Source: an uncultured Oscillibacter sp. (lineage in GTDB: Bacteria > Bacillota > Clostridia > Oscillospirales > Oscillospiraceae). From it: DNA of 64,000 nt. Of the stretch, positions 17,336 to 26,548 are shown in pieces (within the stretch, counting starts at the first letter, position 1; every line of letters starts with the position of its first letter). The stretch is from positions 3,633-67,632 of the forward strand of contig CAJUCO010000010.1 of the NCBI GenBank assembly GCA_910585245.1, read 5' to 3'. The notes below the pieces were generated by a model. It was not told the origin of the DNA and searched no databases. It saw nothing but the letters and a program-made list of their open reading frames with translations. The position numbers and the translations under genes were made by a program.

Positions 17336-17417
17336 GACGCGGTCTACCTCCTGCCATAATTTACAGCGGGTATATTATAATGGAAAGTCTCCGGTATGTC
17401 AATAACCGGCGCAGTTC

Positions 17418-17602
17418 GGGGAGTGTCCTCTTGCGCATTTTATAAATAATAGGACCCTGATGTAGGGGCCGCCGTCCTGCGTCCGCCGTTGGCGGCGGCG
17501 TACCCCTTGCGGGTGCCCGCGGCCCGTCAATACAAAACTTTACATCGGGCCGCCCAAGGGGACGGCCACTACAAAATAAAATCGTCCAATCGGACACTCC
17601 CC
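17418..17602. mobile_element. 185-bp MITE with perfect 11-bp terminal repeats and 7-bp target duplication
   Basis: The element begins GGGGAGTGTCC (17418-17428) and ends GGACACTCCCC (17592-17602), a perfect inverted repeat; similarity continues inward for about 15 more bases (ATTTTAT on both arms). It is flanked by identical GCAGTTC copies at 17411-17417 and 17603-17609, the mark of a transposition event. The interior is itself a palindromic G+C-rich block (TGTAGGGGCCGCCGTCC near 17461 against GGGGACGGCCACTACA near 17558). It carries no coding capacity, so it would have been moved by a transposase in trans, not seen here. Confidence 0.85.
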
Positions 17603-17736
17603 GCAGTTCTTTCACAAAAGGGAAGAAAATAGGAAAAGCCTTGGCTTGCAAGGCTTTTCCCATTTAAAACTGCGTTTGGAAAGACCGGTCCGCCCCGTCT
17701 GTTCTCACAAAAACGGAGGAGGGTTCGATGATAGAA

Positions 17737-18765
17737 TTACGGCCTTTCCACCTTCACGTACTTGCCTCCCGCACGGCAAGACTCCGTGGCGGCCTTGGCC
17801 ATCAGCACAGGTATCAGGCCGTCCACCACGCCGGTTTCCACCGGCTTGTCGTTGGCCACGGCATCCACGAAGCTGGCCACCTCGTCAATGAAGGCCTGGG
17901 TATAGCGCTCCAGGAAGAACCACAGAGGCTTTTCCGTCCGGCAGCCGTCCACCGTCATAATAGCGGCGGTGCTGTGCAGGTCGTTTCCGTCAGAGACCAT
18001 GCCCTTGGAACCAAAGACCTCCACCCGCTGGTCATAGCCATACACGGCTTGCCGGGAGTTGTTGATGACGGCGATGCAGCCGTTATCCATTTTCATGGTC
18101 ACCACGGCAGTGTCCACGTCGGGCACTCCGGATTCTTCCTGGAGTTTGGGATTTACCAGGCAGGAGCCCACGGCGGAGATCTCCAGAGCCTCGGCCCCGG
18201 TGACATAGCGCACCATGTCAAAGTCGTGGATCATCATATCATAGAACAGCCCGCCGGAAACGGCCACATACTCCATCGTGGGGGGCTCGGGGTCCCGAGA
18301 GGAGACGGTGACAATATGGGGATCCCCGATATCCCCCCGCTTTACCGCCTGGGCCACAGCCTTGTGGTTGTGGTCAAAGCGGCGGTTGAAGCCCACCATG
18401 AACTTCACCCCGGCCTCCTCAATAGCCTTTTGGAGCTCCAGAATCTGGGGCACATCGTATGTAATGGGCTTTTCGCAGAAGGTGTGCTTGCCCGCCTTCA
18501 CCGCCGCCAGGGACATGGGGCAGTGGGCGTCGGTGGAGGAGCAGACAAAAACCGCCTCCACCTGGGGATCGTTCAGCACGTTTTCATAGTTGTCGGAGAT
18601 GTTGGGAATGCCGTGCTGCTGGCACCACTCCCGGCCGCCATTGGTATCAATATAGGGGTCGGATACGGCGACGACTTCCGCGCCGGGGACGGAGTTGATA
18701 AGGTTTGCCATGTGGAGTTTGCCCATGCGGCCGCAGCCGATGAAGCCGATCTTTACGGTTCTCAT
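17737..18765 (-). CDS. Gfo/Idh/MocA family NAD(P)-dependent dehydrogenase, probably inositol 2-dehydrogenase-like
   Basis: The protein has 342 residues. The N-terminal Rossmann fold starts KIGFIGCGRMGKLHMANL with the dinucleotide-binding glycines; the catalytic CEKPI lysine motif is near residue 95; MVGFNRRFDHNH and YDMMIHDFDMVRY follow and give the family histidine and aspartate. The best overall resemblance is to myo-inositol 2-dehydrogenase (IolG): the FNRRFD and MIHDFDMVRY motifs are typical. No other inositol genes lie nearby, so the substrate may be another cyclic polyol or sugar. The start was set at ATG 18765, ten bases from AAAGGAG; an ATG at 18774 lies too close to it. Confidence 0.85.
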   Translation of the reverse strand: MRTVKIGFIGCGRMGKLHMANLINSVPGAEVVAVSDPYIDTNGGREWCQQHGIPNISDNYENVLNDPQVEAVFVCSSTDAHCPMSLAAVKAGKHTFCEKPITYDVPQILELQKAIEEAGVKFMVGFNRRFDHNHKAVAQAVKRGDIGDPHIVTVSSRDPEPPTMEYVAVSGGLFYDMMIHDFDMVRYVTGAEALEISAVGSCLVNPKLQEESGVPDVDTAVVTMKMDNGCIAVINNSRQAVYGYDQRVEVFGSKGMVSDGNDLHSTAAIMTVDGCRTEKPLWFFLERYTQAFIDEVASFVDAVANDKPVETGVVDGLIPVLMAKAATESCRAGGKYVKVERP

Positions 18766-18901
18766 GTTGATCATTCTCCTTTTACCAATGTTCCGAATCG
18801 TTTTCCACAGGTTCCGGCCACTCTGGCAAAAGCCGGAATCCTGCCGTCTCAGTATACCACGGAGACGGACAGGTTTTCAACAGCAAAATCCTGACCTGCC
18901 C

Positions 18902-18924
18902 AAAAAGGCGGAAGGCATTCCGCC
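18902..18924 (-). terminator. terminator of the HAD-IIA hydrolase gene
   Basis: On the reverse strand GGCGGAATGCCTTCCGCC forms a short stem followed by TTTTT, directly after the stop codon of the HAD gene at 18925. Confidence 0.75.
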
Positions 18925-19701
18925 TCATTTCCCGGGAATCTCTCCCACGCCTTTCAGGATATACTTGGGCCGGTAGGGATAGTCCTGGCAGGTCTCCCGG
19001 CTGGACACGCCGGAGAGAACCAAAACAGTGTCCAGGCCCGTCTCAATTCCCGCAATGATGTCCGTATCCATCCGGTCTCCAATCATCACCGCGTTTTCCG
19101 AGTGGACCCCCAGCATACGAAGGCCGGTGCGCATCATCAGAGGATTCGGCTTGCCCACGAAATAGGCGCTCTTCTCCGTGGCCAGTTCAATGGGCGCGAT
19201 CAGCGCCCGGCAGGCCGGGACGATGCCCGCCTCCGCCGGGGCGGTCAAATCCGGGTTGGTGCCGATGAGCTTCGCCCCGGCGTTTACCAGGCGGATGGCC
19301 TTGGTGATCTGTTCCAGGTTATAGGCGGAGGACTCTCCCACCACCACGTAGTCCGGGTTCACGTCATTGTAGGTGATCCCTTTGTCATAGAGGGCGTTGG
19401 TAATGCCGTGTTCTCCCACCACATAGGCGCTGCACCCCGGGGCCTGACTGTCCAGGAAATGGGCCGTGGCCAGGGCGCTGGTATAAAAATGGGACTCGTC
19501 CACATCCAGGCCCATCCGGGCCAGCTTCTGCTGAAGCTCCTTTGGGGTGTACTGGCTGGAATTTGTCAGGAAAAGAAAGTTCTTCTTTTCCTCCGACAGC
19601 CACTCGACGAATTTCCGGACCCCCGGCAACACCTGGTTCCCGTGATAGATCACGCCGTCCATGTCGCAAATAAAGCCCTTTTTCTTTCTCAGTACTTCCA
19701 T
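18925..19701 (-). CDS. HAD-IIA family hydrolase (NagD-like phosphatase)
   Basis: The protein has 258 residues. HAD motif I is FICDMDGVIYHG near residue 10, motif II FLTNSSQY near 45, and motifs III and IV are the GKPNPLMM lysine near 183 and GDRMDTDI near 203. The large cap between motifs II and III places it in subclass IIA (NagD, AraL, phosphoglycolate or 4-nitrophenyl phosphatases). These enzymes remove phosphate from small phosphorylated sugars or nucleotides. ATG at 19701 follows AGGAG. It is oriented with the dehydrogenase gene but separated from it by about 160 bases and its own terminator. The substrate is unknown. Confidence 0.9.
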   Translation of the reverse strand: MEVLRKKKGFICDMDGVIYHGNQVLPGVRKFVEWLSEEKKNFLFLTNSSQYTPKELQQKLARMGLDVDESHFYTSALATAHFLDSQAPGCSAYVVGEHGITNALYDKGITYNDVNPDYVVVGESSAYNLEQITKAIRLVNAGAKLIGTNPDLTAPAEAGIVPACRALIAPIELATEKSAYFVGKPNPLMMRTGLRMLGVHSENAVMIGDRMDTDIIAGIETGLDTVLVLSGVSSRETCQDYPYRPKYILKGVGEIPGK

Positions 19702-19908
19702 GGTCCACTCCTAATTGATCCAAGGGCGCAAAGCCCTGTGTAATATGGGTGTTCACTCCCTTAAAGTATCCCACATTCCAGAGAATTTGTCAAAGAAAAT
19801 TCAAAAACGTTTTCCCTTCCGCCGCTATTTCCCACTTTGATGGATCTTTGAACATCCCAGAAATCCTCTTTACTCTTCGGTAAATTTCCAAAAATCTGAA
19901 AAAGCGCA

Positions 19909-19937
19909 TTGAAATTTTCCCCAAATTCCTGTATAAT
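19909..19937 (+). promoter_or_regulatory. sigma-A promoter of the nucleoside ABC transporter operon
   Basis: TTGAAA (19909-19914) and TATAAT (19932-19937) are separated by 17 bases. A GGGGAG...CTCCCC dyad follows close to the expected transcript start and could be an operator or hairpin. Confidence 0.75.
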
Positions 19938-20007
19938 TCATTTATCGGGGAGTGTTCTCTCCCCGGTTCCCTTCCATACACATATTTATTTAAGGAGGAA
20001 CATTGGA

Positions 20008-21285
20008 ATGAAGAAATTTCTTGCATTGCTGCTGTCCATGCTGATGGTTCTGAGTCTCGCCGCCTGCGGAGGCGACGAAGGAGACAGCCAGCCCGCAGAC
20101 GATCCTAAACCCGCCGATACCCAGCAGCCCGCCGATTCCGGCAGCGAACCCGCCGGGGACAAAACCATCAAGGTGGGCCTTATCTGCATCGGAGACGAAA
20201 ACGACCAGGGATACACCTACAACTTCATCCGGGGCAAAGAGGCCGCTACCGAGGCCCTAGCCGCCAAAGGCATCACGGTAGATTGGGTAGTCAAGTGGAA
20301 CATTGGAGAGGACTCCGGCTGCGAAGACGCCAACATCGAACTGGCGGACGACGGCTGCGACCTGATCATTAACAACTCCTTCGGTTTCGAACCCTTTATG
20401 TTGAAGGTGGCCCCGGACTATCCCGAGATTGAGTTCATCGCCTGCACCAACCAGGCCTCCTGGGGAGACAATCTGGAAAACACCCACAACGCCTTCGCCA
20501 ACATCTATGAGGGCCGGTATCTGGCGGGCATCGTGGCAGGCATGAAACTCCAGCAGATGATTGACGAGGGGACCATCTCCGCCGATCAGGCCGTCATCGG
20601 CTACGTGGGCGCCTTCTCCTTCGCCGAGGTCATCTCCGGCTTCACCAGCTACTTCCTGGGCGCCCGGAGCGTCTGCCCCAGCGTCACCATGAAGGTCCAG
20701 TTCGTGGGCTCCTGGTCCGACGCCACGGAAGAGGCCAACGCCGCCTCGGCCCTTGCCGACATGGGCTGCGTCATGATCTCCCAGCACTCCGACAACACCA
20801 CCCCGGCCACCACGGCCCAATCCAAGGGCGTGTTCCACACGGGATACAACAACGACATGATCTCCGTGGCCCCCGAGGCCTCCCTCATCGGCACCCGGAT
20901 CAACTGGGCCCCCTACTTCGAGTACGCCATTGAGTCCGTGGTCAACGGAGAGAGCTTTGACCAGGACTGGTGCCACGGAATGGACATGGACGCCGTGGTT
21001 ATGACGGACCTGAACGAGGCCATTGCCGCCCCCGGCACCGCCGAGAAGCTGGCGGAAGTGGAGGCCAAGCTCCGCTCCGGTGAGCTCCAGGTCTTCGACA
21101 CCTCCACCTTCACCATCGAGGGCAAGGCCCTGGAGAGCGCCTTCGCCCTGGACACCGACGGCGACTTCACCCCCGACTCCGAGGAGGCCGTGTTTGACGG
21201 GGCCTTCCACGAGTCCTACTTCCAGTCCGCTCCCTACTTTGCCCTGTCTATCGACGGCATCGAGTGGCTGAACTCCGCGTTCTGA
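20008..21285 (+). CDS. BMP-family ABC transporter substrate-binding lipoprotein
   Basis: The protein has 425 residues. A lipoprotein signal ends with SLAAC (lipid-carrying cysteine at 20), then an acidic proline-rich linker (21-50) and a BMP/PnrA-type binding domain (VGLICIGDENDQGYTYNFIRG onward). BMP proteins bind purine nucleosides or related compounds outside the membrane and pass them to an ABC permease. ATG at 20008 follows AAGGAGG. It is the first gene of a complete four-gene operon with a double ATPase and two permeases. A hairpin after the gene likely gives extra expression of the binding protein relative to the others. Confidence 0.92.
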   Translation: MKKFLALLLSMLMVLSLAACGGDEGDSQPADDPKPADTQQPADSGSEPAGDKTIKVGLICIGDENDQGYTYNFIRGKEAATEALAAKGITVDWVVKWNIGEDSGCEDANIELADDGCDLIINNSFGFEPFMLKVAPDYPEIEFIACTNQASWGDNLENTHNAFANIYEGRYLAGIVAGMKLQQMIDEGTISADQAVIGYVGAFSFAEVISGFTSYFLGARSVCPSVTMKVQFVGSWSDATEEANAASALADMGCVMISQHSDNTTPATTAQSKGVFHTGYNNDMISVAPEASLIGTRINWAPYFEYAIESVVNGESFDQDWCHGMDMDAVVMTDLNEAIAAPGTAEKLAEVEAKLRSGELQVFDTSTFTIEGKALESAFALDTDGDFTPDSEEAVFDGAFHESYFQSAPYFALSIDGIEWLNSAF

Positions 21286-21301
21286 TTCCCTTACAAAGCA
21301 A

Positions 21302-21346
21302 CAAAAGAACTTGATAGGGGGCCGCGCGCGGCCCCCTGTTCTTTTC
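21302..21346 (+). terminator. intra-operon terminator or attenuator after the BMP gene
   Basis: AGGGGGCCGCG and CGCGGCCCCCT form an 11-bp inverted repeat around 21316-21337; outside it AAAAGAAC pairs with GTTCTTTT. It sits in the 120-base gap between the binding protein and ATPase genes and probably lets only part of the transcripts continue. Confidence 0.7.
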
Positions 21347-21406
21347 CACTCCATCCCGACTCCGCCCGGCGCAAGCGCATTTCCCTGCCGGGACCTCTTA
21401 GAAAGG

Positions 21407-22951
21407 ATGAGCGTTTTGGAACAAAACCTATGCGCCATTGAATTGAAGGGCATCACCAAGCGCTTCGGCGAAGTGGTGGCTAACGACGGCATTGACTTGC
21501 AGCTGAACCGGGGAGAGATTCTCTCCCTTCTGGGAGAAAACGGCAGCGGCAAAACCACGCTGATGAATATGCTCTCCGGCATCTACTTCCCCGACGAGGG
21601 CCAGATTTTTGTAAACGGCCGGCCGGTCTCCATCCGCTCTCCCAGGGACGCTTTCACCTACGGCATCGGCATGATTCACCAGCATTACAAACTGGTGGAC
21701 GTGTTCACCGCCGCGGAAAATATCGTCCTGGGTCTGGAGGAAGCGGGAAAGCTGGACCTCAAGGCCGCCGGAGAGAAAGTCCGGGAAATCTGTGAAAAAT
21801 ACGGTTTCGACATCGACCCCGGACAGAAAATCTACGATATGTCCGTCTCCCAGAAGCAGACGGTGGAGATCGTCAAGGTCCTCTACCGGGGGGCCGACAT
21901 CCTGATTCTGGACGAGCCCACCGCCGTCCTCACTCCCCAGGAGACGGACAAGCTCTTTGACGTTCTCCGGGCCATGAAGGCCGACGGGAAAGCCATCGTC
22001 ATCATCACCCACAAACTCCACGAGGTCATGGCCCTCTCCGACAAGGTGGCGGTACTCCGAAAGGGCAAGTACATCGGAACGGTGCAAACCAGCGGGACGA
22101 ACCCTCAGGCCCTCACCGACATGATGGTGGGCCACGCTGTCGCGTTGAACATCGACCGTCCCCAGTATCAACAGCCGGTGAAGCGTCTGGAGGTTCAGGG
22201 CCTCACCGTCCTGGACGGGGAAGGCGTCAAGCGGCTAAACAGCGTCTCCTTCACCGCTCTGGGCGGGGAGATTCTGGGCGTGGCGGGCATCGCCGGGTCT
22301 GGGCAGAAAGAGCTGCTGGAGGCTATTTCCGGTCTTTGTCCCGTGGCCGGGGGAGAAATCCTTTACACCCCGGACGGAAAGCCCCCCGCCAACCTGGTGG
22401 GCAAAACCCCCATGCAGATCCGCAAGGCCGGGGTGGCCATGGCTTTCGTCCCGGAGGACCGGCTGGGCATGGGCCTTGTGGGGTCCATGGGCATGACGGG
22501 AAACATGATGCTCCGCTCCTGGAAGAAGGGCCCGGGGGTCTTCCTCAACCGCAAGGACCCCAATGAGCTGGCCCTGCGGGTGTGGAAGGAGCTGGAGGTG
22601 GTGACTCCCAGCACGGACTTCCCCGTCCGCCGGATGTCCGGCGGCAACGTGCAAAAGGTACTGGTGGGCCGGGAGATTGCCAGCGCCCCCTCGGTGCTGA
22701 TGACCGCCTACGCGGTCCGGGGCCTGGACATCAACACCTCCTATACCATCTATAACCTGCTGACGGAACAGAAAATGAAAGGCGTGGCCGTGATCTACGT
22801 GGGCGAGGACCTGGACGTGCTGCTGGAGCTGTGCGACCGGATTTTGGTCCTTTGCGGCGGACAGGTCAGCGGCGTGGTGGACGCCCGGTCCGCCACCAAG
22901 GAGCAGATCGGCCTGCTGATGACCCGCCTGGGCGGAAAGGAGGGCGCGTAA
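21407..22951 (+). CDS. nucleoside ABC transporter ATP-binding protein with two ATPase domains
   Basis: The protein has 514 residues and two fused ABC domains. The first has Walker A GENGSGKTT at 43-51, an unusual signature (MSVSQKQTVEIVK) and Walker B ILILDEPTAVL. The second is degenerate, with GIAGSGQKELL in place of Walker A and MSGGNVQKVLVGRE as signature, and lacks a normal Walker B glutamate (TAYAVRGLDI). This is the known pattern for NupO/YufO-type BMP transporters and sugar importers. The ATG at 21407 directly abuts its AAAGG; a TTG at 21416 has better spacing and may be the true start. It ends one base before the first permease begins. Confidence 0.92.
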   Translation: MSVLEQNLCAIELKGITKRFGEVVANDGIDLQLNRGEILSLLGENGSGKTTLMNMLSGIYFPDEGQIFVNGRPVSIRSPRDAFTYGIGMIHQHYKLVDVFTAAENIVLGLEEAGKLDLKAAGEKVREICEKYGFDIDPGQKIYDMSVSQKQTVEIVKVLYRGADILILDEPTAVLTPQETDKLFDVLRAMKADGKAIVIITHKLHEVMALSDKVAVLRKGKYIGTVQTSGTNPQALTDMMVGHAVALNIDRPQYQQPVKRLEVQGLTVLDGEGVKRLNSVSFTALGGEILGVAGIAGSGQKELLEAISGLCPVAGGEILYTPDGKPPANLVGKTPMQIRKAGVAMAFVPEDRLGMGLVGSMGMTGNMMLRSWKKGPGVFLNRKDPNELALRVWKELEVVTPSTDFPVRRMSGGNVQKVLVGREIASAPSVLMTAYAVRGLDINTSYTIYNLLTEQKMKGVAVIYVGEDLDVLLELCDRILVLCGGQVSGVVDARSATKEQIGLLMTRLGGKEGA

Positions 22952-24046
22952 ATGAACCACGAGAAGAAGATTCCCCTCATCCGTCTGGCCAAGCGGGACG
23001 GCATGGAGGGCTGGAAGGTCTGGTGCATCCGGTGCGGGTCCATTCTCTTCGCTTTGGTGCTGGGGGCCCTGGTGATGGGCCTTGCGGGGGCCAATCCCGT
23101 CACGGCCTACGGCGCTATGATCTCCGGCGCCCTGGGGAAGAAAAGCGCCATCCGCCAGACGGTGAAAATCGCCGTGCCGCTGCTGGGCTGCGCCCTGGCC
23201 ATCGCCCCTTGTTTCAAAATGCGCTTTTGGAACATCGGCGCGGAGGGTCAGATCACCGCCGGAGCCATTGCCGCCAGCTATTTCGCCCTCTTCTGGGTAA
23301 ACCGCCTGCCCTCTCCCGTGCTCCTTCTGGTCATGGGGCTGGCGGGCGCGCTGGCCGGGGGTCTATGGGCCTTGATTCCCGCCTTCTTCAAGGCCAAGTG
23401 GAACACCAACGAGACCCTCTTCACCCTTATGATGAACTACATCGTTATTGGCGTGGTCCGCTGGCTCCAGGGCGGGCCCTGGGAGGGCCGGAAGGGCTCC
23501 CAGATCATTCCCCAGTTCGACTCCGCCGCCTGTCTTCCCCGGGTGCTGGGCGTTCACTGCGGCTGGATCATCGTACTGGGGCTGGTGGTGTTCATGCACA
23601 TCTACATGAATCACACGAAACACGGCTATGAAATCGCTGTCATTGGAGACAGCGTAAACACCGCCCGGTATGCGGGCATGAATGTGGGCCGGGTGATGAT
23701 GCGAACCATGTTCCTTTCCGGGGCCATCAGCGGAATCGTTGGGTTTATCGTGGCGTCCGGAGCCAACAATACGCTCTATGACGGCGTGGCCGGAGGCGTG
23801 GGCTTCACCTCCATCACCGTGGCCTGGCTCAGCCAGCTCAATGCCTTCGCCATGGTGGGCATTTCCGGCCTGCTGGCGGTTTTGAGCAAGGGGGCCGAGA
23901 CCCTCCAGACCCGCATGGCGGTGCCCACCTCCATTTCCGACATCATCACCGGCATCTTGCTGTTTTGTATGCTGGGCTGCGAGTTCTTTATCAACTACAA
24001 GCTGATTTTCCGCGGTGCAGGCAGAAAGGAGGCACGGCATGGGTAA
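22952..24046 (+). CDS. nucleoside ABC transporter permease (NupP/YufP type)
   Basis: The protein has 364 residues and about 8-10 membrane segments. Family features are WNIGAEGQITAGAIAASYF (the conserved NIGAEGQ motif of BMP-system permeases), KAKWNTNETLFTLMMNYIV and GDSVNTARYAGMNV. The coding start follows the ATPase stop with no gap. With the second permease it forms the heterodimeric channel of the importer in the cytoplasmic membrane. Confidence 0.93.
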   Translation: MNHEKKIPLIRLAKRDGMEGWKVWCIRCGSILFALVLGALVMGLAGANPVTAYGAMISGALGKKSAIRQTVKIAVPLLGCALAIAPCFKMRFWNIGAEGQITAGAIAASYFALFWVNRLPSPVLLLVMGLAGALAGGLWALIPAFFKAKWNTNETLFTLMMNYIVIGVVRWLQGGPWEGRKGSQIIPQFDSAACLPRVLGVHCGWIIVLGLVVFMHIYMNHTKHGYEIAVIGDSVNTARYAGMNVGRVMMRTMFLSGAISGIVGFIVASGANNTLYDGVAGGVGFTSITVAWLSQLNAFAMVGISGLLAVLSKGAETLQTRMAVPTSISDIITGILLFCMLGCEFFINYKLIFRGAGRKEARHG

Positions 24047-25034
24047 TTTTGGAACCCTCTTCATCGCCCTGATTGTCGCCGCCATTACCTACGGCACGCC
24101 GCTGCTCTTTGGCACCCTGGGTGAAATTTTGACGGAGAAATCCGGAAACTTAAATCTGGGCGTGGAAGGCATCATGTTCATGGGCGGCGCCCTGGGCCTG
24201 GGCGGGGTGTTTTACTATGAGAAGGCCGCGGGAGCCGGGGCCAACGGCATTGTGGCCGTGGGCATCGGCATACTGTGCGCCTTTTTGGCCGGGGCCTTCG
24301 CCTCTTTGATCTTCAGCTTTCTCACCATCACCCTTCGGGCCAACCAGAATGTCACCGGTTTGGCCCTCTCCATCTTCGGCACCGGCGTGGGCCAGTTTCT
24401 GGGCGAGTATATGCGGGTCCGGGAAAACGGCTACATCGCCATTGGAAACCACCTCAAGGGCTTTTTCCAGAGTTCCCCGTTTCCGGAGTTTCTCCAGAAA
24501 ATCCCCGTGGCAGGTGGCATACTCTTTGGAAACAGCGTGTTTTTCTATTTGGGACTCATACTGGCCCTTGGGATGTTTTTCTTCCTGAACCGCACCCGGT
24601 GGGGTCTGTACCTCCGCTCTGTGGGCGAGTCCCCCGCCACGGCGGACGCGGCGGGCATCGCCGTGGAGCGGTACAAGTACCTCGCCACCATCACCGGCGG
24701 CGGAATCTCCGCCGTGGGCGGCATGGTGTACATTATGACCATAGCCGGGTGCGTGTGGAACCACGAGGGGCTTAGCGGCGTGGGCTGGCTGGCGGTGGCT
24801 TTGGTCATCTTCTGCATCTGGCGTCCTCTGTTCGCCATCTGGGGCTCCGTGCTCTTCGGTGCGCTGATGATTTTGTATCTGCGTCTGGTGCTGCCCTTTG
24901 TCCCCACCCAGCTCTATAAAATCCTCCCCTACGTGGTGACGGTCATTGTGCTGATTGTCTCCAGCATACGCAACAACCGGGAGAAACAGCCCCCTGCCAA
25001 TTTGGGATTGGCCTACTTCCGGGAAGACCGTTGA
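24039..25034 (+). CDS. nucleoside ABC transporter permease (NupQ/YufQ type)
   Basis: The protein has 331 residues and about 8 membrane segments. Family motifs are LTEKSGNLNLGVEGIMFMGG, TITLRANQNVTGLALSIFGTG and SVGESPATADAAGI. The ATG at 24039 follows AAAGGAGG and overlaps the end of the first permease by 8 bases, showing translational coupling. This is the last gene of the operon, ended by a strong terminator about 40 bases later. Confidence 0.93.
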   Translation: MGNFGTLFIALIVAAITYGTPLLFGTLGEILTEKSGNLNLGVEGIMFMGGALGLGGVFYYEKAAGAGANGIVAVGIGILCAFLAGAFASLIFSFLTITLRANQNVTGLALSIFGTGVGQFLGEYMRVRENGYIAIGNHLKGFFQSSPFPEFLQKIPVAGGILFGNSVFFYLGLILALGMFFFLNRTRWGLYLRSVGESPATADAAGIAVERYKYLATITGGGISAVGGMVYIMTIAGCVWNHEGLSGVGWLAVALVIFCIWRPLFAIWGSVLFGALMILYLRLVLPFVPTQLYKILPYVVTVIVLIVSSIRNNREKQPPANLGLAYFREDR

Positions 25035-25348
25035 CGGCAGCCGGAACATTTCTCGCACCATAACAAGGCCTCTGGGCCCCGCTTTTCAAGTGCAGTTTCT
25101 TGAAAAGCGGGGCCTGTTTCCATTTCTGTGACTCTGCCGTTTCCCTTAGATCCGATGGAAGAAACGGTGTCCCTATAGGCGCGCCGCCAGCTCTTTCATG
25201 GCGCGGACAAAGCCCAAAAGGCTCCGGAACACCAGCAAAGCACCGCTTCCACCCGGTATGCGTAGGCTCCGCCCTGCGTATGCTGGAATAAGGCTCCAAC
25301 TGCGGAGCGGAATTTGATTGTGTGTCAACACAGAAGGAGAGGATCTTT
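25035..25348. other. intergenic region between the nucleoside ABC operon and the DAACS symporter
   Basis: The region holds the operon terminator (25075-25117). The following 230 bases show several short inverted segments but no clear promoter or known riboswitch. The symporter may therefore depend on read-through or on a promoter I do not recognise. Confidence 0.4.
25075..25117 (+). terminator. terminator of the nucleoside ABC operon
   Basis: GGCCCCGCTTTTCAAG (25075-25090) and CTTGAAAAGCGGGGCC (25099-25114) form a 16-bp perfect stem followed by TGTTTCC. Confidence 0.85.
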
Positions 25349-26548
25349 ATGGCCACCGAGAAAAAAGGCATAAGCCTTCCCCGAAAGCTGCTGGCCGGCA
25401 TTGCCGCCGGCATCATCTGCGGCCTGTTCCTGCCGGAGAGCGCCATGACCATCGTGGTGACGTTGAAGTATGTACTAAATCAGCTGATCATGTTTTGCGT
25501 GCCCCTGATCGTCATTGGCTTCATCGCCCCCTCTATCACCAAGATGGGGTCCAATGCCACTCGGATGTTGGGGGTAGCCATCATCGTGGCCTACGCCAGC
25601 ACAGTATTGGCTACCTTGATGTCCATGGCGGCAGGCTACATTCTGGTGCCCTTCCTGCCCATCGCCTCCAGTGTGGAGGGGCTCAAAGAGTTGCCGGGAG
25701 TCGCGTTCCAACTGGATATTCCCCAGATCATGCCGGTGATGAGCGCCCTGGTTTTCTCTGTTCTCATCGGACTGGCCGCCGTATGGACCGGGGCCAAAAC
25801 CGTCACCGCCGTTCTCCAGGAGTTCCAGGACATTGTCCTGAGCGTGGTCAAAAAAGCCGTCATCCCCATCCTGCCCTATTTCATCGCCCTGACCTTTTGC
25901 GGATTGAGCTATGACGGCACCATCACCAAGCAGTTCCCCGCCTTTTTGCTGGCCATTGTCATCGTTATGGCGGGCCATTACATCTGGATGGCAGGCCTGT
26001 ACGGCTTCGCCGGGGCCTACTCCGGCCGCAGCGCCCTGGACGTTGTGAAGCATTACGGTCCCGCCTACCTCACCGCCGTGGGTACCATGTCCTCCGCCGC
26101 CACGCTGGCCGTGGCCCTGGACTGCGCCCGAAAGAGCAAGAGCCTCCGGCCCGACACGGTGGAGTTTGGCATCCCTCTGTTTGCCAACATCCACCTTTGC
26201 GGCTCCGCCCTCACAGAGACGTTCTTCGTGATGATCGTCTCCAAAGTGCTCTACGGCACACTGCCAAGCCCCGGCCGCATGACGCTCTTCATCCTGCTTC
26301 TGGGCATCTTCGCCATTGGCGCCCCCGGTGTCCCCGGCGGCACGGTCATGGCCTCCCTGGGTCTGATTTACGGCGTCCTGGGCTTCACCGACGACGGCGC
26401 GGCCCTGATGCTGGCGATCTTTGCCCTCCAGGATAGTTTTGGCACCGCCTGCAATGTCACCAGCGACGGCGCCTTGACCCTGATTCTCACCGGCTACGCT
26501 GAAAAGCACGGCATTCGGGAGCAGGCCCTCAAGGCCGTGGATTTTTGA
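25349..26548 (+). CDS. dicarboxylate/amino acid:cation symporter (DAACS/SDF family)
   Basis: The protein has 399 residues and about 8 membrane segments plus re-entrant loops. Family signs are an N-terminal LAGIAAGIICGLFLPES, a serine-rich segment (VGTMSSAATLAVAL), IPLFANIHLCGSALTETFF (in place of the usual VPLGATIN), the GAPGVPGGTVM stretch and a late FALQDSFGTACNVTSDGALT loop that matches the NVxGDA substrate-binding region. It imports dicarboxylates or amino acids such as glutamate, aspartate or serine with Na+ or H+. ATG at 25349 follows GAAGGAGAGG; an upstream in-frame ATG at 25322 lacks such a site. It stands alone. Confidence 0.88.
   Translation: MATEKKGISLPRKLLAGIAAGIICGLFLPESAMTIVVTLKYVLNQLIMFCVPLIVIGFIAPSITKMGSNATRMLGVAIIVAYASTVLATLMSMAAGYILVPFLPIASSVEGLKELPGVAFQLDIPQIMPVMSALVFSVLIGLAAVWTGAKTVTAVLQEFQDIVLSVVKKAVIPILPYFIALTFCGLSYDGTITKQFPAFLLAIVIVMAGHYIWMAGLYGFAGAYSGRSALDVVKHYGPAYLTAVGTMSSAATLAVALDCARKSKSLRPDTVEFGIPLFANIHLCGSALTETFFVMIVSKVLYGTLPSPGRMTLFILLLGIFAIGAPGVPGGTVMASLGLIYGVLGFTDDGAALMLAIFALQDSFGTACNVTSDGALTLILTGYAEKHGIREQALKAVDF

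Noticed and set aside
20257..21582. A 441-codon reverse-strand frame opposite the BMP lipoprotein gene
   Set aside because: Antisense shadow: valine-, glycine- and histidine-rich, no domain, opposite a well-defined lipoprotein gene.
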